In this document: in pieces, positions 1 to 9,743 of the stretch
Layout: every line of letters starts with the position of its first letter
Numbering within the stretch: the first letter of the stretch is position 1
Assembly (NCBI RefSeq): GCF_900116015.1
Contig: NZ_FOYH01000008.1
Coordinates: 107,652 to 171,651 of the forward strand
Source: Enterobacter sp. kpr-6
GTDB taxonomy: Bacteria; Pseudomonadota; Gammaproteobacteria; Enterobacterales; Enterobacteriaceae
Reading direction: 5' to 3'
DNA length: 64,000 nucleotides
Program-made: the position numbers and the translations under genes
The notes under the pieces: model-generated
What the model saw: the letters and a program-made list of their open reading frames with translations, nothing else
Told to the model about the DNA's origin: nothing
The model's database searches: none

Positions 1-668
1 GCATCACCGGTGTCTTCCAGCACCACATGGCCGTTTTCCAGCACGTAGCCGCGATCCGCGAGTTTCAGCGCCTGGTTCGCGTTCTGCTCAACGAGGAAAA
101 TGGTCATGCCTTCTTTACGCAGTTGTTCGATGGTGTCGAAAATCTGCTGGATAATGATTGGCGCAAGGCCCAGCGACGGTTCGTCGAGCAGCAGCAGGCG
201 CGGCTGGCTCATTAACGCGCGGCCAATCGCCAGCATCTGCTGTTCACCGCCGGACATGGTGCCCGCGCGCTGAATGCGGCGCTCGTGCAGACGCGGGAAC
301 AGTTCGTAAACCCATTTGATGCGGGTCTGGAACTGATCGCGGTCGGCAAAGAAACCGCCCATCGCCAGGTTCTCTTCCACCGTCATGCGCGAGAAAACGC
401 GACGGCCTTCCGGCACGATGGCGACCGCTTCACGCATGATTTTCGCCGTCTGCCAGTCGGTAATGTCTTTACCGTCGAACACAATCCGCCCGCTGGTGGC
501 ACGGGGATCGCCGCACAGCGTACCGAGCAGCGTGGTTTTGCCTGCGCCGTTCGCGCCAATCAGGGTGACGATTTCACCCTGGTTGATGGTCAGGCTCACG
601 TCGTGCAGCGCCTGGATTTTGCCGTAGTGGGCGCTAACTTTGTCAAAGGACAACATGACTTTTTCCAT
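1..668 (-). CDS. livF: LivF, branched-chain amino-acid ABC transporter ATPase (3' end cut by window)
   Basis: One of the two cytoplasmic ATPases of the leucine/isoleucine/valine importer (LIV-I/LS). The first 222 residues are present; the family is about 237 residues long, so roughly 15 C-terminal residues lie beyond the window edge. The start reads MEKVMLSFDK. Visible motifs are a Walker A GANGAGKTT, the ABC signature MSGGEQQ and a Walker B ending LLLLDEPSLGLAP. It follows livG with a 1-nt gap as the last gene of livKHMGF. LivF pairs with LivG to drive transport through LivHM. Identification is secure from near-identity to E. coli LivF as recalled. Confidence 0.97.
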   Translation of the reverse strand, partial: MEKVMLSFDKVSAHYGKIQALHDVSLTINQGEIVTLIGANGAGKTTLLGTLCGDPRATSGRIVFDGKDITDWQTAKIMREAVAIVPEGRRVFSRMTVEENLAMGGFFADRDQFQTRIKWVYELFPRLHERRIQRAGTMSGGEQQMLAIGRALMSQPRLLLLDEPSLGLAPIIIQQIFDTIEQLRKEGMTIFLVEQNANQALKLADRGYVLENGHVVLEDTGD

Positions 669-669
669 C

Positions 670-1437
670 TTATGCCTCACCCAGATACGCGCGGATCACA
701 TCCGGGTTATTACGAATTTGCTCCGGCGTGCCGTTTGCCAGCGGCGTGCCCTGGTTCACCACGTAGATCCGGTCAGAAATGCCCATCACCAGCTTCATAT
801 CGTGCTCAATCAGCAAAATCGTGGTGTTGTGATGGCTGCGCAGCTCGACGATCAGCTCGTCCAGCTCTTTGGTTTCTTTCGGGTTCAGGCCCGCAGCGGG
901 CTCGTCGAGCATTAAGATTTCCGGCTGCGTCACCATGCAGCGGGCAATCTCCAGACGACGCTGATCGCCATACGCGAGGTTGCTCGCCTGACGGTTGGCG
1001 TGTGGCAGCAGGCCAATGCGGTCAAGCCAGGTGGCGGCTCTGTCCAGCGCTTCACTTTGCGCGCGACGGAAACCCGGCGTTTTCAGAAGACCTGAGAACA
1101 CCCCGGTTTTCAGTTGCTGATGTTGCGCCACCAGCAGGTTTTCAATCACCGTCATTTCACGGAACAGGCGCACGTGCTGGAAAGTACGCACCACGCCCAT
1201 GCGGGCGATTTGCTGGCCCGGCAGCCCTTCGAGATGCTGATCGCGCAGCATGATAGTGCCGCCCGTCGGCTTGTAAAAACCGGTCAGGCAGTTGAACACC
1301 GTGGTCTTGCCCGCGCCGTTCGGCCCGATCAGCGAGACGATCTCCTGCGGATGTAAATCCAGCGACACGTTGTTAACCGCCAGCAGACCGCCAAAGCGCA
1401 TCATCAGGCCGTTAACAGACAATAATGGCTGACTCAT
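670..1437 (-). CDS. livG: LivG, branched-chain amino-acid ABC transporter ATPase
   Basis: Second ATPase of the branched-chain amino-acid importer, 255 residues, the usual LivG length. It shows Walker [10 protein letters not shown] near residue 37, a signature-loop region [14 protein letters not shown] and Walker [14 protein letters not shown], followed by the switch region LLIEHDM. The start overlaps the end of livM by 4 nt, and livF starts 1 nt beyond its stop, so translation of the three genes is probably coupled. It binds the cytoplasmic face of LivHM as a LivFG heterodimer. Confidence 0.97.
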   Translation of the reverse strand: MSQPLLSVNGLMMRFGGLLAVNNVSLDLHPQEIVSLIGPNGAGKTTVFNCLTGFYKPTGGTIMLRDQHLEGLPGQQIARMGVVRTFQHVRLFREMTVIENLLVAQHQQLKTGVFSGLLKTPGFRRAQSEALDRAATWLDRIGLLPHANRQASNLAYGDQRRLEIARCMVTQPEILMLDEPAAGLNPKETKELDELIVELRSHHNTTILLIEHDMKLVMGISDRIYVVNQGTPLANGTPEQIRNNPDVIRAYLGEA

Positions 1438-2711
1438 GCTTGCTCTCCTTTCGCTTGCCCGTTTTTCAGTTTCAACTGCGGACGGGTCATCGGCAGCAAG
1501 CCCTGCGGACGCCAGATCATCATCAGTACCATCAAACCACCCAGCATCAACATGCTGTATTCGTTGAAATCACGCATCAGTTCGCGTGACACCACCAGCA
1601 GAATAGCGGCGAGGATCACGGCAAACTGCGAGCCCATGCCGCCTAACACCACAATGGCCAGTACAAACGCAGACTCGGCAAAGGTGAAGGATTCCGGGCT
1701 GACAAAGCCCTGGCGCGCGGCAAACAGCGTGCCGGCGAAACCAGCAAACGCGGCGCTGATGGTAAACGCGGTCAGTTTGATGCGCGTCGGGTTCAGGCCC
1801 AGCGAACGGCAGGCGATCTCATCTTCACGCAGGGCTTCCCACGCGCGGCCCAGCGGCATACGCAGCAGACGGTTAATGACAAACAGGCTGAAGACCACCA
1901 GTAACAGCGCCACCAGGTAGAGGAATACCACGCGGTCGCTGGGATCGTATTTCACATTAAAGAAGTTGCTGAAGGTATCCCAGCCGCCTTCGCGTGCGGT
2001 ACGGCTGAATTCCAGGCCAAACAGCGTCGGTTTGGGGATCTGGCTGATGCCGTTCGGCCCGCCGGTCACTTCGGTGTTGTTGAGCAGCAGAATACGCACA
2101 ATTTCACCGAAACCTAAGGTCACAATCGCCAGATAGTCACCGCGCAGGCGCAGCACCGGGAAGCCCAGCAGGAAACCGGCAGCGGCAGACACCAGGCCTG
2201 CCAGCGGCAGACAGGTCCAGAAACCGAGGCCGTAATAGTGGTTCAGCAGCGCAAAGGTGTACGCGCCGATGGCATAGAAGCCGCCGTAGCCGAGCACCAG
2301 CAGGCCGGACAGCCCGACCACCACGTTAAGACCCAGACCGAGAATGATGTAAATCATGGTCAGGGTGGCGATATCCACCGTGCCGCGCGACACCATAAAC
2401 GGCCAGGCCACCGCCAGCACCAGCAACGCCAGCAGGAACAGCTTCTGTTTTACCGTTGAGCCGTCAATCGCGGGCAGGACAAACTTCGGCCCGGAAACGC
2501 TCTTCAGGCTTTTCTGGAACACCGGACGCAGCAACTGGAAGAAAAACACTACGGCGGTGCCGACAAAGACCCACTGCCAGCGGATATCCGCCGCATGACC
2601 CACCACCAGTTTGGTGCCGCTCAACTGAAGCTGAACGCCCATAAACACGCCCGCGAGCACGAAGAACATGGCGGCTGAAAGCAGCGCCATCGCAAAATGC
2701 ATCGGTTTCAT
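1434..2711 (-). CDS. livM: LivM, branched-chain amino-acid permease subunit
   Basis: Inner-membrane permease subunit, 425 residues, with many hydrophobic helices. After the N-terminal membrane segments there is a soluble-looking stretch, then the permease core. The LivM-type ABC coupling loop, including the segment [19 protein letters not shown], lies at about residue 300. It forms the translocation pore with LivH. It overlaps livH by 4 nt and livG by 4 nt, typical of this operon. Length and sequence match the E. coli orthologue. Confidence 0.97.
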   Translation of the reverse strand: MKPMHFAMALLSAAMFFVLAGVFMGVQLQLSGTKLVVGHAADIRWQWVFVGTAVVFFFQLLRPVFQKSLKSVSGPKFVLPAIDGSTVKQKLFLLALLVLAVAWPFMVSRGTVDIATLTMIYIILGLGLNVVVGLSGLLVLGYGGFYAIGAYTFALLNHYYGLGFWTCLPLAGLVSAAAGFLLGFPVLRLRGDYLAIVTLGFGEIVRILLLNNTEVTGGPNGISQIPKPTLFGLEFSRTAREGGWDTFSNFFNVKYDPSDRVVFLYLVALLLVVFSLFVINRLLRMPLGRAWEALREDEIACRSLGLNPTRIKLTAFTISAAFAGFAGTLFAARQGFVSPESFTFAESAFVLAIVVLGGMGSQFAVILAAILLVVSRELMRDFNEYSMLMLGGLMVLMMIWRPQGLLPMTRPQLKLKNGQAKGEQA

Positions 2712-3634
2712 ACTTTTTCTACCTCCGGGCGGCCCAGAATACCGGTAGGCATTACCAGCAGTACCCCAATCAGTAACGCAAACGACACCACATCTTTATA
2801 TTCGGTACTCAGATACGCGGAGGAGAGCGCTTCTGCAACGCCCAGAATCAGCCCGCCGATCATCGCCCCCGGAATACTGCCGATGCCGCCCAGTACCGCT
2901 GCGGTAAAGGCTTTCATCCCGGCCATAAAGCCGATGTACGGGTTGATGACGCCGTAGAACTGGCCGAGCAGCACGCCCGCTACCGCCGCCATCGCCGCAC
3001 CGATCACAAAGGTCAGGGCGATCACGCGGTCGGTGTTAATGCCGAGCAGACTGGCCATTTTCAGATCTTCTGCACAGGCGCGACAGGCGCGGCCCATGCG
3101 GGAGTAACGGATGAACAGGGTCAGCGCCAGCATCGCCACGAAGGTCACAATCCAGATCACAAGCTGCATGGTGGTAATCGAGGCAGAGAAGTTTTCGCTG
3201 CTGCCGACGACCCACTGGCCGTTAAACAGGCTTGGCAGCGCCACGTCGCGCGAACCTTCGGTCAGGCTGACGTAGTTTTGCAGGAAGATGGACATCCCGA
3301 TGGCGGAGATCAGCGCGATCAGGCGCTTGGAGCTGCGCACCGGGCGGTAAGCGACCCGTTCGATGCTCCAGCCGTAGGCGCTGGCGATCACAATGGCTCC
3401 GACGAATCCGGCACCCACCAGCAGCCAGCTACTGTCGATGCCCATCATCATCAGCGCGGCGATGATCATAAAGGAGACATAACTGCCGATCATATACACC
3501 TCGCCGTGGGCGAAGTTGATCATGCCGATAATGCCGTACACCATGGTGTAACCGATGGCGATAAGCGCGTAGGTGCTTCCCAGCGTCACGCCGTTAAACA
3601 TCTGCTGCACGAAATAGAGAAACTGCTCAGACAT
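2708..3634 (-). CDS. livH: LivH, branched-chain amino-acid permease subunit
   Basis: Inner-membrane permease subunit, 308 residues, all-helical and hydrophobic. The coupling-loop sequence [22 protein letters not shown] near residue 190 is typical of the family and contacts the ATPases. The start [11 protein letters not shown] is preceded by an AAGGTTA Shine-Dalgarno. It lies 54 nt downstream of livK, with an inverted repeat in between that may reduce or stabilise the downstream message. It works with LivM, LivF, LivG and either LivK or LivJ. Confidence 0.97.
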   Translation of the reverse strand: MSEQFLYFVQQMFNGVTLGSTYALIAIGYTMVYGIIGMINFAHGEVYMIGSYVSFMIIAALMMMGIDSSWLLVGAGFVGAIVIASAYGWSIERVAYRPVRSSKRLIALISAIGMSIFLQNYVSLTEGSRDVALPSLFNGQWVVGSSENFSASITTMQLVIWIVTFVAMLALTLFIRYSRMGRACRACAEDLKMASLLGINTDRVIALTFVIGAAMAAVAGVLLGQFYGVINPYIGFMAGMKAFTAAVLGGIGSIPGAMIGGLILGVAEALSSAYLSTEYKDVVSFALLIGVLLVMPTGILGRPEVEKV

Positions 3635-3654
3635 AACTTAACCTTCTTATAACC

Positions 3655-3675
3655 CTCCGGACGTTGCGCCCGGAG
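3655..3675 (-). terminator. Stem-loop between livK and livH (attenuator or processing hairpin, no U-run)
   Basis: On the minus strand CTCCGG and CCGGAG form a 6-bp GC stem around a 9-nt loop, 13 nt after the livK stop. No run of T follows, so full intrinsic termination is unlikely. It more plausibly protects the abundant livK message or lowers expression of livHMGF relative to the binding protein. The stem is read directly; the role is inferred. Confidence 0.5.
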
Positions 3676-3688
3676 AGCGGGATGACAG

Positions 3689-4798
3689 TTATTTCGCCAC
3701 GGAGGACGAACCATCGGCGTGCCATTGGAAGACGCCAAATTCAAATCCCTTCAGATCGCCTTTATCATCCCAGTTCAGCGGCCCAATCACGGTTTTAGCT
3801 CCGTTAGCTTTTAAATCTTTGACCAGCGCAAGCGGTTCGTCGCTGCCGGTACGTTCCAGCGCTGTCGCCAGCGACTGCACGGCGGCATAGGTGATCCACA
3901 CGTAAGGTCCGGTCGGATCTTTTTTATCAGCTTTGAGCGCGTTCACGATAGCGCTGTTGCCCGGCTCCTGGTCATAGCGTTTTGGCATCGTCACCAGCAT
4001 ACCTTCGCCCGCATCACCTGCGATGTTGGACAGCGACGCGTTACCCACGCCTTCCGGTCCCATAAACTGGATCTTCAGACCGTTGGCGCGCGCCTGGCGC
4101 AGCATCTGCCCCATTTCCGGGTAATAACCACCGTAGTACACGAAGTCGATATTTTCTTTTTGCAGACGGGCCAGCAGCGCGGAGAAATCTTTTTCTCCGG
4201 CGGTGATGCCGTCAAAGAAAACCACATTCGCGCCACCGGCTTTCAGGCCGTCCTGCACGGAACGCGCGAGGCCTTCACCGTATTGCTGTTTGTCGTGGAC
4301 GATAGCGATACGCTGCGGTTTAACTGTTTGCAGAATGTATTTCGCGGCGGTCGGGCCCTGTGAAGAGTCCAGCCCGGCGGTGCGCATGATGTACTGATAG
4401 CCGCGCTGCGTCAGTTCAGGATTGGTGGCACCCGGCGAAATCATCAGAATGCCTTCGTCTTCGTAAATGTCGGACGCGGGCTGGGTCGATGATGAGCAAA
4501 GATGACCAATAACATACTGAATGCCGTCATTAACGATTTTGTTGGCAACCGCCACGGCCTGTTTCGGGTCGCAGGCGTCGTCATATTCCACGGCGACCAG
4601 TTTGTCGCCTTTGATACCGCCTTTGGCATTGATATCTTTAATGGCCTGACGCGCACCGTTGAATTCCATATCCCCCCACTGGGCGACCGGGCCGGACATT
4701 GCGCCCACAACCGCGACTTTAATGTCTGCCGCCGTTGCTGTGTGCGAAATAGCCAGTGCGATCATCCCCGCGATCAACGTCTTCGCGTTCCTTTTCAT
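3689..4798 (-). CDS. livK: LivK, leucine-specific periplasmic binding protein
   Basis: Type I periplasmic binding protein, 369 residues. A cleavable signal peptide (about residues 1-23, ending HTATAA) precedes the mature start [14 protein letters not shown]. The two-cysteine loop (DDACDPKQ ... GHLCSSSTQ) that forms the disulphide of the LIV family is present. It delivers leucine to LivHMGF. It heads the livKHMGF operon and is a close paralogue of LivJ encoded 1 kb upstream; order and sequence separate the two. Start ATGAAAAGG follows a GGGGA ribosome-binding site. Confidence 0.96.
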   Translation of the reverse strand: MKRNAKTLIAGMIALAISHTATAADIKVAVVGAMSGPVAQWGDMEFNGARQAIKDINAKGGIKGDKLVAVEYDDACDPKQAVAVANKIVNDGIQYVIGHLCSSSTQPASDIYEDEGILMISPGATNPELTQRGYQYIMRTAGLDSSQGPTAAKYILQTVKPQRIAIVHDKQQYGEGLARSVQDGLKAGGANVVFFDGITAGEKDFSALLARLQKENIDFVYYGGYYPEMGQMLRQARANGLKIQFMGPEGVGNASLSNIAGDAGEGMLVTMPKRYDQEPGNSAIVNALKADKKDPTGPYVWITYAAVQSLATALERTGSDEPLALVKDLKANGAKTVIGPLNWDDKGDLKGFEFGVFQWHADGSSSVAK

Positions 4799-5278
4799 AA
4801 CTGGAAATCCCCATTCGTGATGTCGTATCTACACTTCAGGTTGCCTGCGATGAATAACATCGGGGCAACTTATAATTGTTGTGTATATTTTGTTTTATTA
4901 CGGTTAAAAAGCACGCTGTACTTTTAATGTACAATGCTATTTTTACCTGTGCCTTTAATGGTTTAGCGCAGCTTTTTACCAAAAACCTCGCTAAAATCCC
5001 TATTTTTCAGGCTATTAAGCACAGATAATATTCTGTATTTATCCAGAGATAAACAAAAAAAGTCCCGATATCAGCATAAAATAATGGTACAAAGAGCGGA
5101 ATAAATCACTACCTTTCAGGTTAAAATACTGCTTATTTTTCGATCCCCGATGGATAAAACTGCTTCTGCGCCCGCAGCAAAAGTAATCACCTGATGAATT
5201 GATTCAAAAAGTGAAAGCCCCTGCCTGAAAAAATTGGTTACACTGGCCCCTCTCTTTAAAGACACGGACAAGCAGTGA
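4799..5278. other. Divergent intergenic region livK/panM, no gene
   Basis: 480 nt, clearly richer in A+T than the flanking genes. It must carry the livK promoter (leftward) and the panM promoter (rightward). The only symmetry noted is a short TGTAC/GTACA palindrome at 4917-4933. In E. coli livK is repressed by Lrp with leucine and AT-rich DNA here would suit that, but no Lrp site can be assigned with confidence. No convincing ORF or sRNA was seen. Confidence 0.5.
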
Positions 5279-5662
5279 ATGAAACTGACCATCATCCGTC
5301 TGACCACTTTTAGCGACCAGGATCACATCGATTTCAGTAAGATCTGGCCGGAGTATTCCCCTTCCTCGTTGAACGTCGACGATACCCACCGTATTTATGC
5401 CGCCCGTTTTAATGAACGTTTGCTGGGCGCGGTACGCGTGACCATCAGCGGTCACGACGGCGCACTGGATTCCCTGCGCGTGCGTGACGTTACCCGCCGC
5501 CGGGGTGTGGGACGTTATCTGCTCGAAGAGGTGTTACGCGCACATCCGGAAATCACCAACTGGTGGATGTCGGATATTGGCGTGGAGGATCGCGCGGCGA
5601 TGGATGCGTTTATGCAGGAAGTGGGATTTACGGCAGAAATAACTGGCTGGCAGAAGCGCTAA
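5279..5662 (+). CDS. panM: PanM (PanZ), GNAT-fold maturation factor of aspartate decarboxylase PanD
   Basis: 127 residues, the same length as E. coli PanM/PanZ (YhhK). It has a GNAT fold with the acetyl-CoA pyrophosphate loop RRRGVGRYLLEEV at about residues 72-84. The family binds the PanD proenzyme, promotes its self-cleavage to the pyruvoyl enzyme, and with CoA/acetyl-CoA limits beta-alanine and so pantothenate synthesis. It is a single gene between livK and livJ on the opposite strand, as in E. coli. A palindromic repeat starts directly after its stop codon. Confidence 0.95.
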   Translation: MKLTIIRLTTFSDQDHIDFSKIWPEYSPSSLNVDDTHRIYAARFNERLLGAVRVTISGHDGALDSLRVRDVTRRRGVGRYLLEEVLRAHPEITNWWMSDIGVEDRAAMDAFMQEVGFTAEITGWQKR

Positions 5663-5759
5663 CCCCTCACCCCGGCCCTCTCCCCAGGGGAGAGGGTGAA
5701 AGGCGAGATTGTGCAGGCTCTGTCCCCTCTCCCGGCGGGAGAGGGTTAGGGTGAGGGGG
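5663..5759. repeat. Dispersed palindromic intergenic repeat, copy 1
   Basis: Starts CCCTCACCCCGGCCCTCTCC, contains two GAGAGGG/CCCTCTC hairpins, and ends in the inverted complement GAGAGGGTTAGGGTGAGGG, so the whole unit is an imperfect palindrome. Related units lie at 8555, 17014, 42224 and 63833. It sits between the convergent panM and livJ genes, where it could act as a bidirectional terminator or message stabiliser. It is a REP/BIME-like element; no transposase is nearby. Confidence 0.85.
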
Positions 5760-5767
5760 AAAACGAA

Positions 5768-6871
5768 TTACTTCGCGTCTGTCGCTGTGCCGTCTGCATG
5801 CCAGGTGAACACGCCGAACTCAAAGCCTTTCAGATCGCCCTTCTCGTCCCAGCTCAGCGGGCCCATCACGGTATCCACAGAGTTAGCTTTCAGGTATTTG
5901 GCAATTTCAGCCGGATCGTCAGACTGCTCCAGACCCGCTTTCAGAGATTGCAGTGCGGCGTAGGTGGTCCAGACGAATGCGCCACTTGGATCCTGTTTCT
6001 TGCCTTTGATCGCGTCCACAATCGGTTTGTTCGCCGGAACCTGATCGTAGTTCTTCGGCTTGGTCACCAGCATACCTTCCGCTGATTCACCCGCAATGTT
6101 AGACAGGGAAACGTTCGCCACGCCTTCCGGGCCCATAAACTGGGTTTTCAGACCGGCTGCACGCGCCTGACGCAGGATCTGGCCCATTTCCGGGTGGTAG
6201 CCACCGTAGTAAACGAAATCGATATTTTCTTTCTTCAGACGCGCCACCAGGGTGGAGAAATCTTTTTCGCCCGCGGTGATACCGTCAAAGAACACCACGT
6301 TGGCATTGCCTTTTTTCAGGCTGTCCTGCACGGCGCGCGCCAGGCCTTCACCATACTGCTGTTTGTCGTGAATAACAGCGATGCGCTGCGGCTTCACGGT
6401 GTTCAGAATGTATTTGGCTGCGGTCGGGCCCTGGTCAGAGTCAAGACCGGTGGTACGCAGGATCAGGTTGTAGCCACGTGCGGTCAGTTCCGGGGCGGTT
6501 GCCGCAGGGGTGATCATCAGAATGCCTTCGTCTTCGTAGATGTCAGACGCAGGCTGCGTGGAGGAGGAGCACAGGTGGCCGATAACATATTTGATGCCAT
6601 CGTTAACCACTTTGTTGGCTACCGCTACCGCTTGTTTCGGGTCACAGGCATCGTCGTACTGAACCGCAACCAGTTTGTCGCCCTTGATACCGCCTTTGGC
6701 GTTGATGTCGTCAATCGCCTGCTTAGCACCGGTAAATTCCTGGTCACCATACTGCGCAACCGGACCGGACATCGCACCGACGACCGCAACTTTAATATCC
6801 TTAGCGAAAGCCATGTTGCTCATTGCCAGCGCAATACATCCTGCCAGTAACGCTTTACCCTTCATTTTCAT
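5768..6871 (-). CDS. livJ: LivJ, leucine/isoleucine/valine periplasmic binding protein
   Basis: 367 residues from the start [11 protein letters not shown], equal to E. coli LivJ. In-frame upstream sequence exists, but this start gives a proper signal peptide (about 1-23, ending NMAFA) before mature [14 protein letters not shown]. Same Venus-flytrap fold and disulphide loop as LivK. It feeds all three branched-chain amino acids to LivHMGF. It is transcribed alone, ending at a palindromic repeat; its own promoter lies upstream of 6871. Confidence 0.96.
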   Translation of the reverse strand: MKMKGKALLAGCIALAMSNMAFAKDIKVAVVGAMSGPVAQYGDQEFTGAKQAIDDINAKGGIKGDKLVAVQYDDACDPKQAVAVANKVVNDGIKYVIGHLCSSSTQPASDIYEDEGILMITPAATAPELTARGYNLILRTTGLDSDQGPTAAKYILNTVKPQRIAVIHDKQQYGEGLARAVQDSLKKGNANVVFFDGITAGEKDFSTLVARLKKENIDFVYYGGYHPEMGQILRQARAAGLKTQFMGPEGVANVSLSNIAGESAEGMLVTKPKNYDQVPANKPIVDAIKGKKQDPSGAFVWTTYAALQSLKAGLEQSDDPAEIAKYLKANSVDTVMGPLSWDEKGDLKGFEFGVFTWHADGTATDAK

Positions 6872-7100
6872 CCTGAGATTCCCCATTGTTATGGTGATTG
6901 CATTTGTTGTGATGTTTTTGTGTGACACATTATTTTGCTTACAGCCATAAGCGAAGCATATGATCGTTGTTTGATGGCAGACTGCTCGTGTCTTAACAGC
7001 ATACTCTGCTAAAACATACCCCATTTTTCAGAATTTGGAACAACATTTTTGCTGAGCAGATAACAGACAGATAGTGAAAATGTGATGCTGAGAGGGAAAT

Positions 7101-7131
7101 AAAAAGGCCCGGCAAGCGTCAGCCGCCGGGC
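7101..7131 (-). terminator. Intrinsic terminator of puuE
   Basis: On the minus strand GCCCGGC ... GCCGGGC forms a 7-bp GC stem, followed by CC and TTTTTATTT. It starts 6 nt after the puuE stop codon. The U-run is in the correct place for leftward transcription. Confidence 0.85.
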
Positions 7132-7136
7132 GGGTA

Positions 7137-8402
7137 TTATTGGGTCAGGGACGAGGAAATAATGTCCAGCGCACGACGGAACTGCGCTTCCGGGATGGTG
7201 AGCGGGTAGAGGAAGCGGATCACGTTGCCATACACGCCGCAGCTTAACAGCAGCAAACCGGCTTCCAGCGCCCGCGCCTGCACCTGGCGGGTGAATTCCG
7301 GCGACGGTTCACCCGTCTGCGGATCGGCAAATTCCACGGCCACCATCGAACCGAGCGCGCGGATATCGGCAATCTGCGGGCAGTCAGCTTTGGCTTTGTT
7401 CAGCACGTCGACCAGATGCTTGCCCAGATGCGCGGCGCGCTCGCAGAGATTTTCTTCTTCAATGACCTCAAGCACCGCCAGCGCCGAGGCGATCGCCAGC
7501 GGGTTACCGGCATAGGTACCGCCCAGACCGCCCGGTGCGGGGGCATCCATCACTTCGGCACGCCCGGACACCGCCGAAAGCGGCAGACCGCCCGCCAGAC
7601 TTTTCGCCATGGTGATCAAATCGGGCTTCACGCTGTGATGCTCCATGGCAAACAGTTTGCCGGTGCGGGCAAAACCGGTCTGCACTTCATCGGCGATCAG
7701 CAGGATGCCATGGGTGTCGCAAAGTTTGCGCAGCGCCTGCATGAAATCATCCGGTGCGACGACAAAACCGCCCTCGCCCTGCACCGGCTCCAGCACAATC
7801 GCCGCCACCTGATCCGGGGCGATATCAGCTTTAAAAATGCGCTCCAGACTTTTTAAGGCGTCCGCCGTCGATACGTCGTGCAGCGCATTCGGGTACTGGG
7901 CGTGGAAAATGGAGCCAGGGAAGGGGCCGAAACCGATTTTGTACGGTGCAACTTTGCCGGTCAGCGCCATGGTCATGTAGGTGCGGCCATGAAAACCGCC
8001 GCCGAAGGTGATGAGTCCCGGACGTTTAGTGTAAGCACGGGCAATTTTGACGGCGTTTTCCACCGCTTCCGCCCCGGTGGAGAAAAAGGCGGTTTTAGCG
8101 GGGCCTTCGATGGGCACGCGGGCGTTAATTTTTTCAGCCAGTTCAACGTAACCCGCGTAGGGCACAATCTGGTAGGCGGTGTGAGTGAAGGCGTGCAGTT
8201 GCTTTTCCACCGCCGCCATCACTTTCGGGTGACGATGGCCGGTGTTGAGTACCGCGATCCCGGCGGCAAAGTCGATCACCTCGTTGCCTTCCACGTCCCA
8301 CAGCGTGGCGTTTTCGGCTTTGTCGGCATAAAAATCACACATCACGCCGATGCCACGCGGCGTCGCCTGCAAACGGCGTTCGTTTAATTCTTTATTATTC
8401 AT
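7137..8402 (-). CDS. puuE: 4-aminobutyrate aminotransferase, PuuE type
   Basis: PLP-dependent class III aminotransferase, 421 residues, the exact length of E. coli PuuE, which it resembles more than GabT. Catalytic features: GGFHGRTYM, the PLP-ring aspartate D238 in LIADEVQTGFARTGK, and the Schiff-base lysine K267 in TMAKSLAGG. It transfers the GABA amino group to 2-oxoglutarate, giving succinate semialdehyde and glutamate. In E. coli puuE lies in the putrescine (puu) cluster; here it stands alone between livJ and rpoH with its own terminator. GabT activity on other omega-amino acids is possible. Confidence 0.85.
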   Translation of the reverse strand: MNNKELNERRLQATPRGIGVMCDFYADKAENATLWDVEGNEVIDFAAGIAVLNTGHRHPKVMAAVEKQLHAFTHTAYQIVPYAGYVELAEKINARVPIEGPAKTAFFSTGAEAVENAVKIARAYTKRPGLITFGGGFHGRTYMTMALTGKVAPYKIGFGPFPGSIFHAQYPNALHDVSTADALKSLERIFKADIAPDQVAAIVLEPVQGEGGFVVAPDDFMQALRKLCDTHGILLIADEVQTGFARTGKLFAMEHHSVKPDLITMAKSLAGGLPLSAVSGRAEVMDAPAPGGLGGTYAGNPLAIASALAVLEVIEEENLCERAAHLGKHLVDVLNKAKADCPQIADIRALGSMVAVEFADPQTGEPSPEFTRQVQARALEAGLLLLSCGVYGNVIRFLYPLTIPEAQFRRALDIISSSLTQ

Positions 8403-8554
8403 TATCGTCTCCCCGTCATTGATTCATATTCACCCGCTGTATAACCAATATGGCATAAGGCGATTTTTATTCGAGTGACAGATGGGAATAATTGAGGAGG
8501 CAGTTTTGAGAGTGTGATGGAGGTATATCAGGGAAGGTATAGCAGGGAGGATCT

Positions 8555-8609
8555 CCCCTCACTCCGGTCCTCTCTTGCAGAAAGAGGGAAAAACCGAACA
8601 GTGAGGGGG
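8555..8609. repeat. Degenerate, shortened copy of the palindromic repeat
   Basis: CCCCTCACTCCGGTCCTCTC at the left and GTGAGGGG at the right keep the outer arms of the dispersed repeat, but the inner hairpins have decayed. It lies just beyond the rpoH stop codon (leftward), with no separate intrinsic terminator visible, so it may serve as the rpoH 3' end. Confidence 0.6.
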
Positions 8610-8622
8610 ATGTCAGGACAAC

Positions 8623-9477
8623 TTACGCTTCGATAGCCGCGCGCAGTTTCTTCATGGCGTTCTTTTCAAGCTGACGTACACGCTCGGCGGAGACGCCATA
8701 ACGGTCGGCCAGTTCCTGCAAAGTGGACTTGTTGTCTTCGTCCAGCCAGCGGGCGCGAATGATCGCCTGGCTACGTTCGTCCAGACCCTGCATCGCATCG
8801 GTCAGACGGTTTGCCGCCTGCTCTTCCCAGTTATCATCTTCAATGCCGTCGGCAAAGTTAGATGTTTTATCCTGAAGATAAAGAACAGGTGCCATCGGCT
8901 GGCTGTCGGACTCATCGTCCGGGGACAGATCAAACGTCATGTCCTGCGCAGCCATGCGCGATTCCATTTCACGGACATCTTTGCTGGAAACGCCCAGCTC
9001 GCGAGCAACCATTTCCACTTCGTCCTGGTTGAACCAACCCAGACGCTGCTTCGCTTTACGCAGGTTAAAGAACAACTTACGTTGCGCTTTCGTGGTCGCG
9101 ACTTTCACAATACGCCAGTTACGCAGAACGTATTCGTGAATTTCAGCTTTGATCCAGTGTACGGCGAACGACACCAGACGCACACCCACTTCCGGATTGA
9201 AGCGGCGCACGGCTTTCATCAGGCCGATATTACCTTCCTGAATCAGGTCAGCCTGCGGCAGGCCATAGCCCGAATAGTTACGAGCAATATGAACAACAAA
9301 GCGCAGGTGAGACAGGATCAGCGTTTTAGCTGCTTCCAGTGAGCCCTGGTAATGCAGCTTTTCAGCCAGCTCCTTTTCTTCATCAGCCGTTAACATCGGC
9401 CATGCGTTAGCGGCCCGGATATAGGATTCCAGGTTACCAACAGGGGCTAAAGCTAAATTTTGCATTTCTTTGGTCAT
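8623..9477 (-). CDS. rpoH: RpoH, heat-shock sigma factor sigma-32
   Basis: 284 residues, as in E. coli. It contains sigma regions 1.2-2.4 (core-binding and -10 recognition, [18 protein letters not shown] about 99-116), the RpoH-specific box QRKLFFNLR at 132-140, and region 4 ([20 protein letters not shown]) for -35 recognition. It directs RNA polymerase to heat-shock promoters such as the prlC promoter in this window. A sigma-E promoter and DnaA boxes lie about 100-150 nt upstream. In E. coli translation is controlled by an mRNA thermosensor within the 5' coding part; the high identity suggests the same here. Confidence 0.98.
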   Translation of the reverse strand: MTKEMQNLALAPVGNLESYIRAANAWPMLTADEEKELAEKLHYQGSLEAAKTLILSHLRFVVHIARNYSGYGLPQADLIQEGNIGLMKAVRRFNPEVGVRLVSFAVHWIKAEIHEYVLRNWRIVKVATTKAQRKLFFNLRKAKQRLGWFNQDEVEMVARELGVSSKDVREMESRMAAQDMTFDLSPDDESDSQPMAPVLYLQDKTSNFADGIEDDNWEEQAANRLTDAMQGLDERSQAIIRARWLDEDNKSTLQELADRYGVSAERVRQLEKNAMKKLRAAIEA

Positions 9478-9577
9478 TCAAATCCTCTCAATCGACTTCG
9501 TGCTGGCGGCGGTTTGTCCCCATCAGGCAACAAACATGCCAGTGCATATGAGCAACGAGAATATCATTCACACTTTT

Positions 9578-9606
9578 ATCAGACAGTGATTTTATCCACA
9601 AGTTCC
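9578..9606 (-). promoter_or_regulatory. Sigma-E promoter of rpoH (P3-like)
   Basis: Minus-strand GGAACTT (-35, 9600-9606) and TCTGAT (-10, 9578-9583) are separated by 16 nt, the sigma-E (RpoE) pattern and very close to the E. coli rpoH P3 promoter. It would keep rpoH transcribed under extreme heat or envelope stress. Other rpoH promoters known from E. coli cannot be placed securely by eye. Confidence 0.85.
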
Positions 9607-9624
9607 ATGCAACGTTGTGAATAA
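9592..9624. promoter_or_regulatory. Two DnaA boxes in the rpoH promoter region
   Basis: TTATCCACA on the plus strand at 9592-9600 and TTATTCACA on the minus strand at 9616-9624 both fit TTATNCACA exactly. They flank the sigma-E -35 hexamer. DnaA binding to the rpoH promoter region is known in E. coli; conservation of both sites suggests the same link between replication initiator level and heat-shock sigma supply. Confidence 0.8.
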
Positions 9625-9687
9625 ATTACGCACAAATTGTGACATAACCATGAAAAAAAGCATGAGCAGGAAAAAGAGATAACAGGG

Positions 9688-9729
9688 ACTCTTTCCCTGC
9701 AAGGACATCCAGTGCAGCAGGGAAAGAGT
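9688..9729 (-). terminator. Perfect 13-bp inverted repeat between ftsX and rpoH
   Basis: ACTCTTTCCCTGC at 9688-9700 and its exact complement GCAGGGAAAGAGT at 9717-9729 enclose a 16-nt loop. It lies 14 nt past the ftsX stop. No T-run follows on the minus strand, so it may be a weak or Rho-assisted terminator or an mRNA 3'-end barrier separating ftsYEX from rpoH. Confidence 0.6.
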
Positions 9730-9743
9730 ATATCAGAGAATTT

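Noticed and set aside
285..1253. 322-codon frame opposite livF and livG
   Set aside because: Antisense to two intact ABC ATPase genes.
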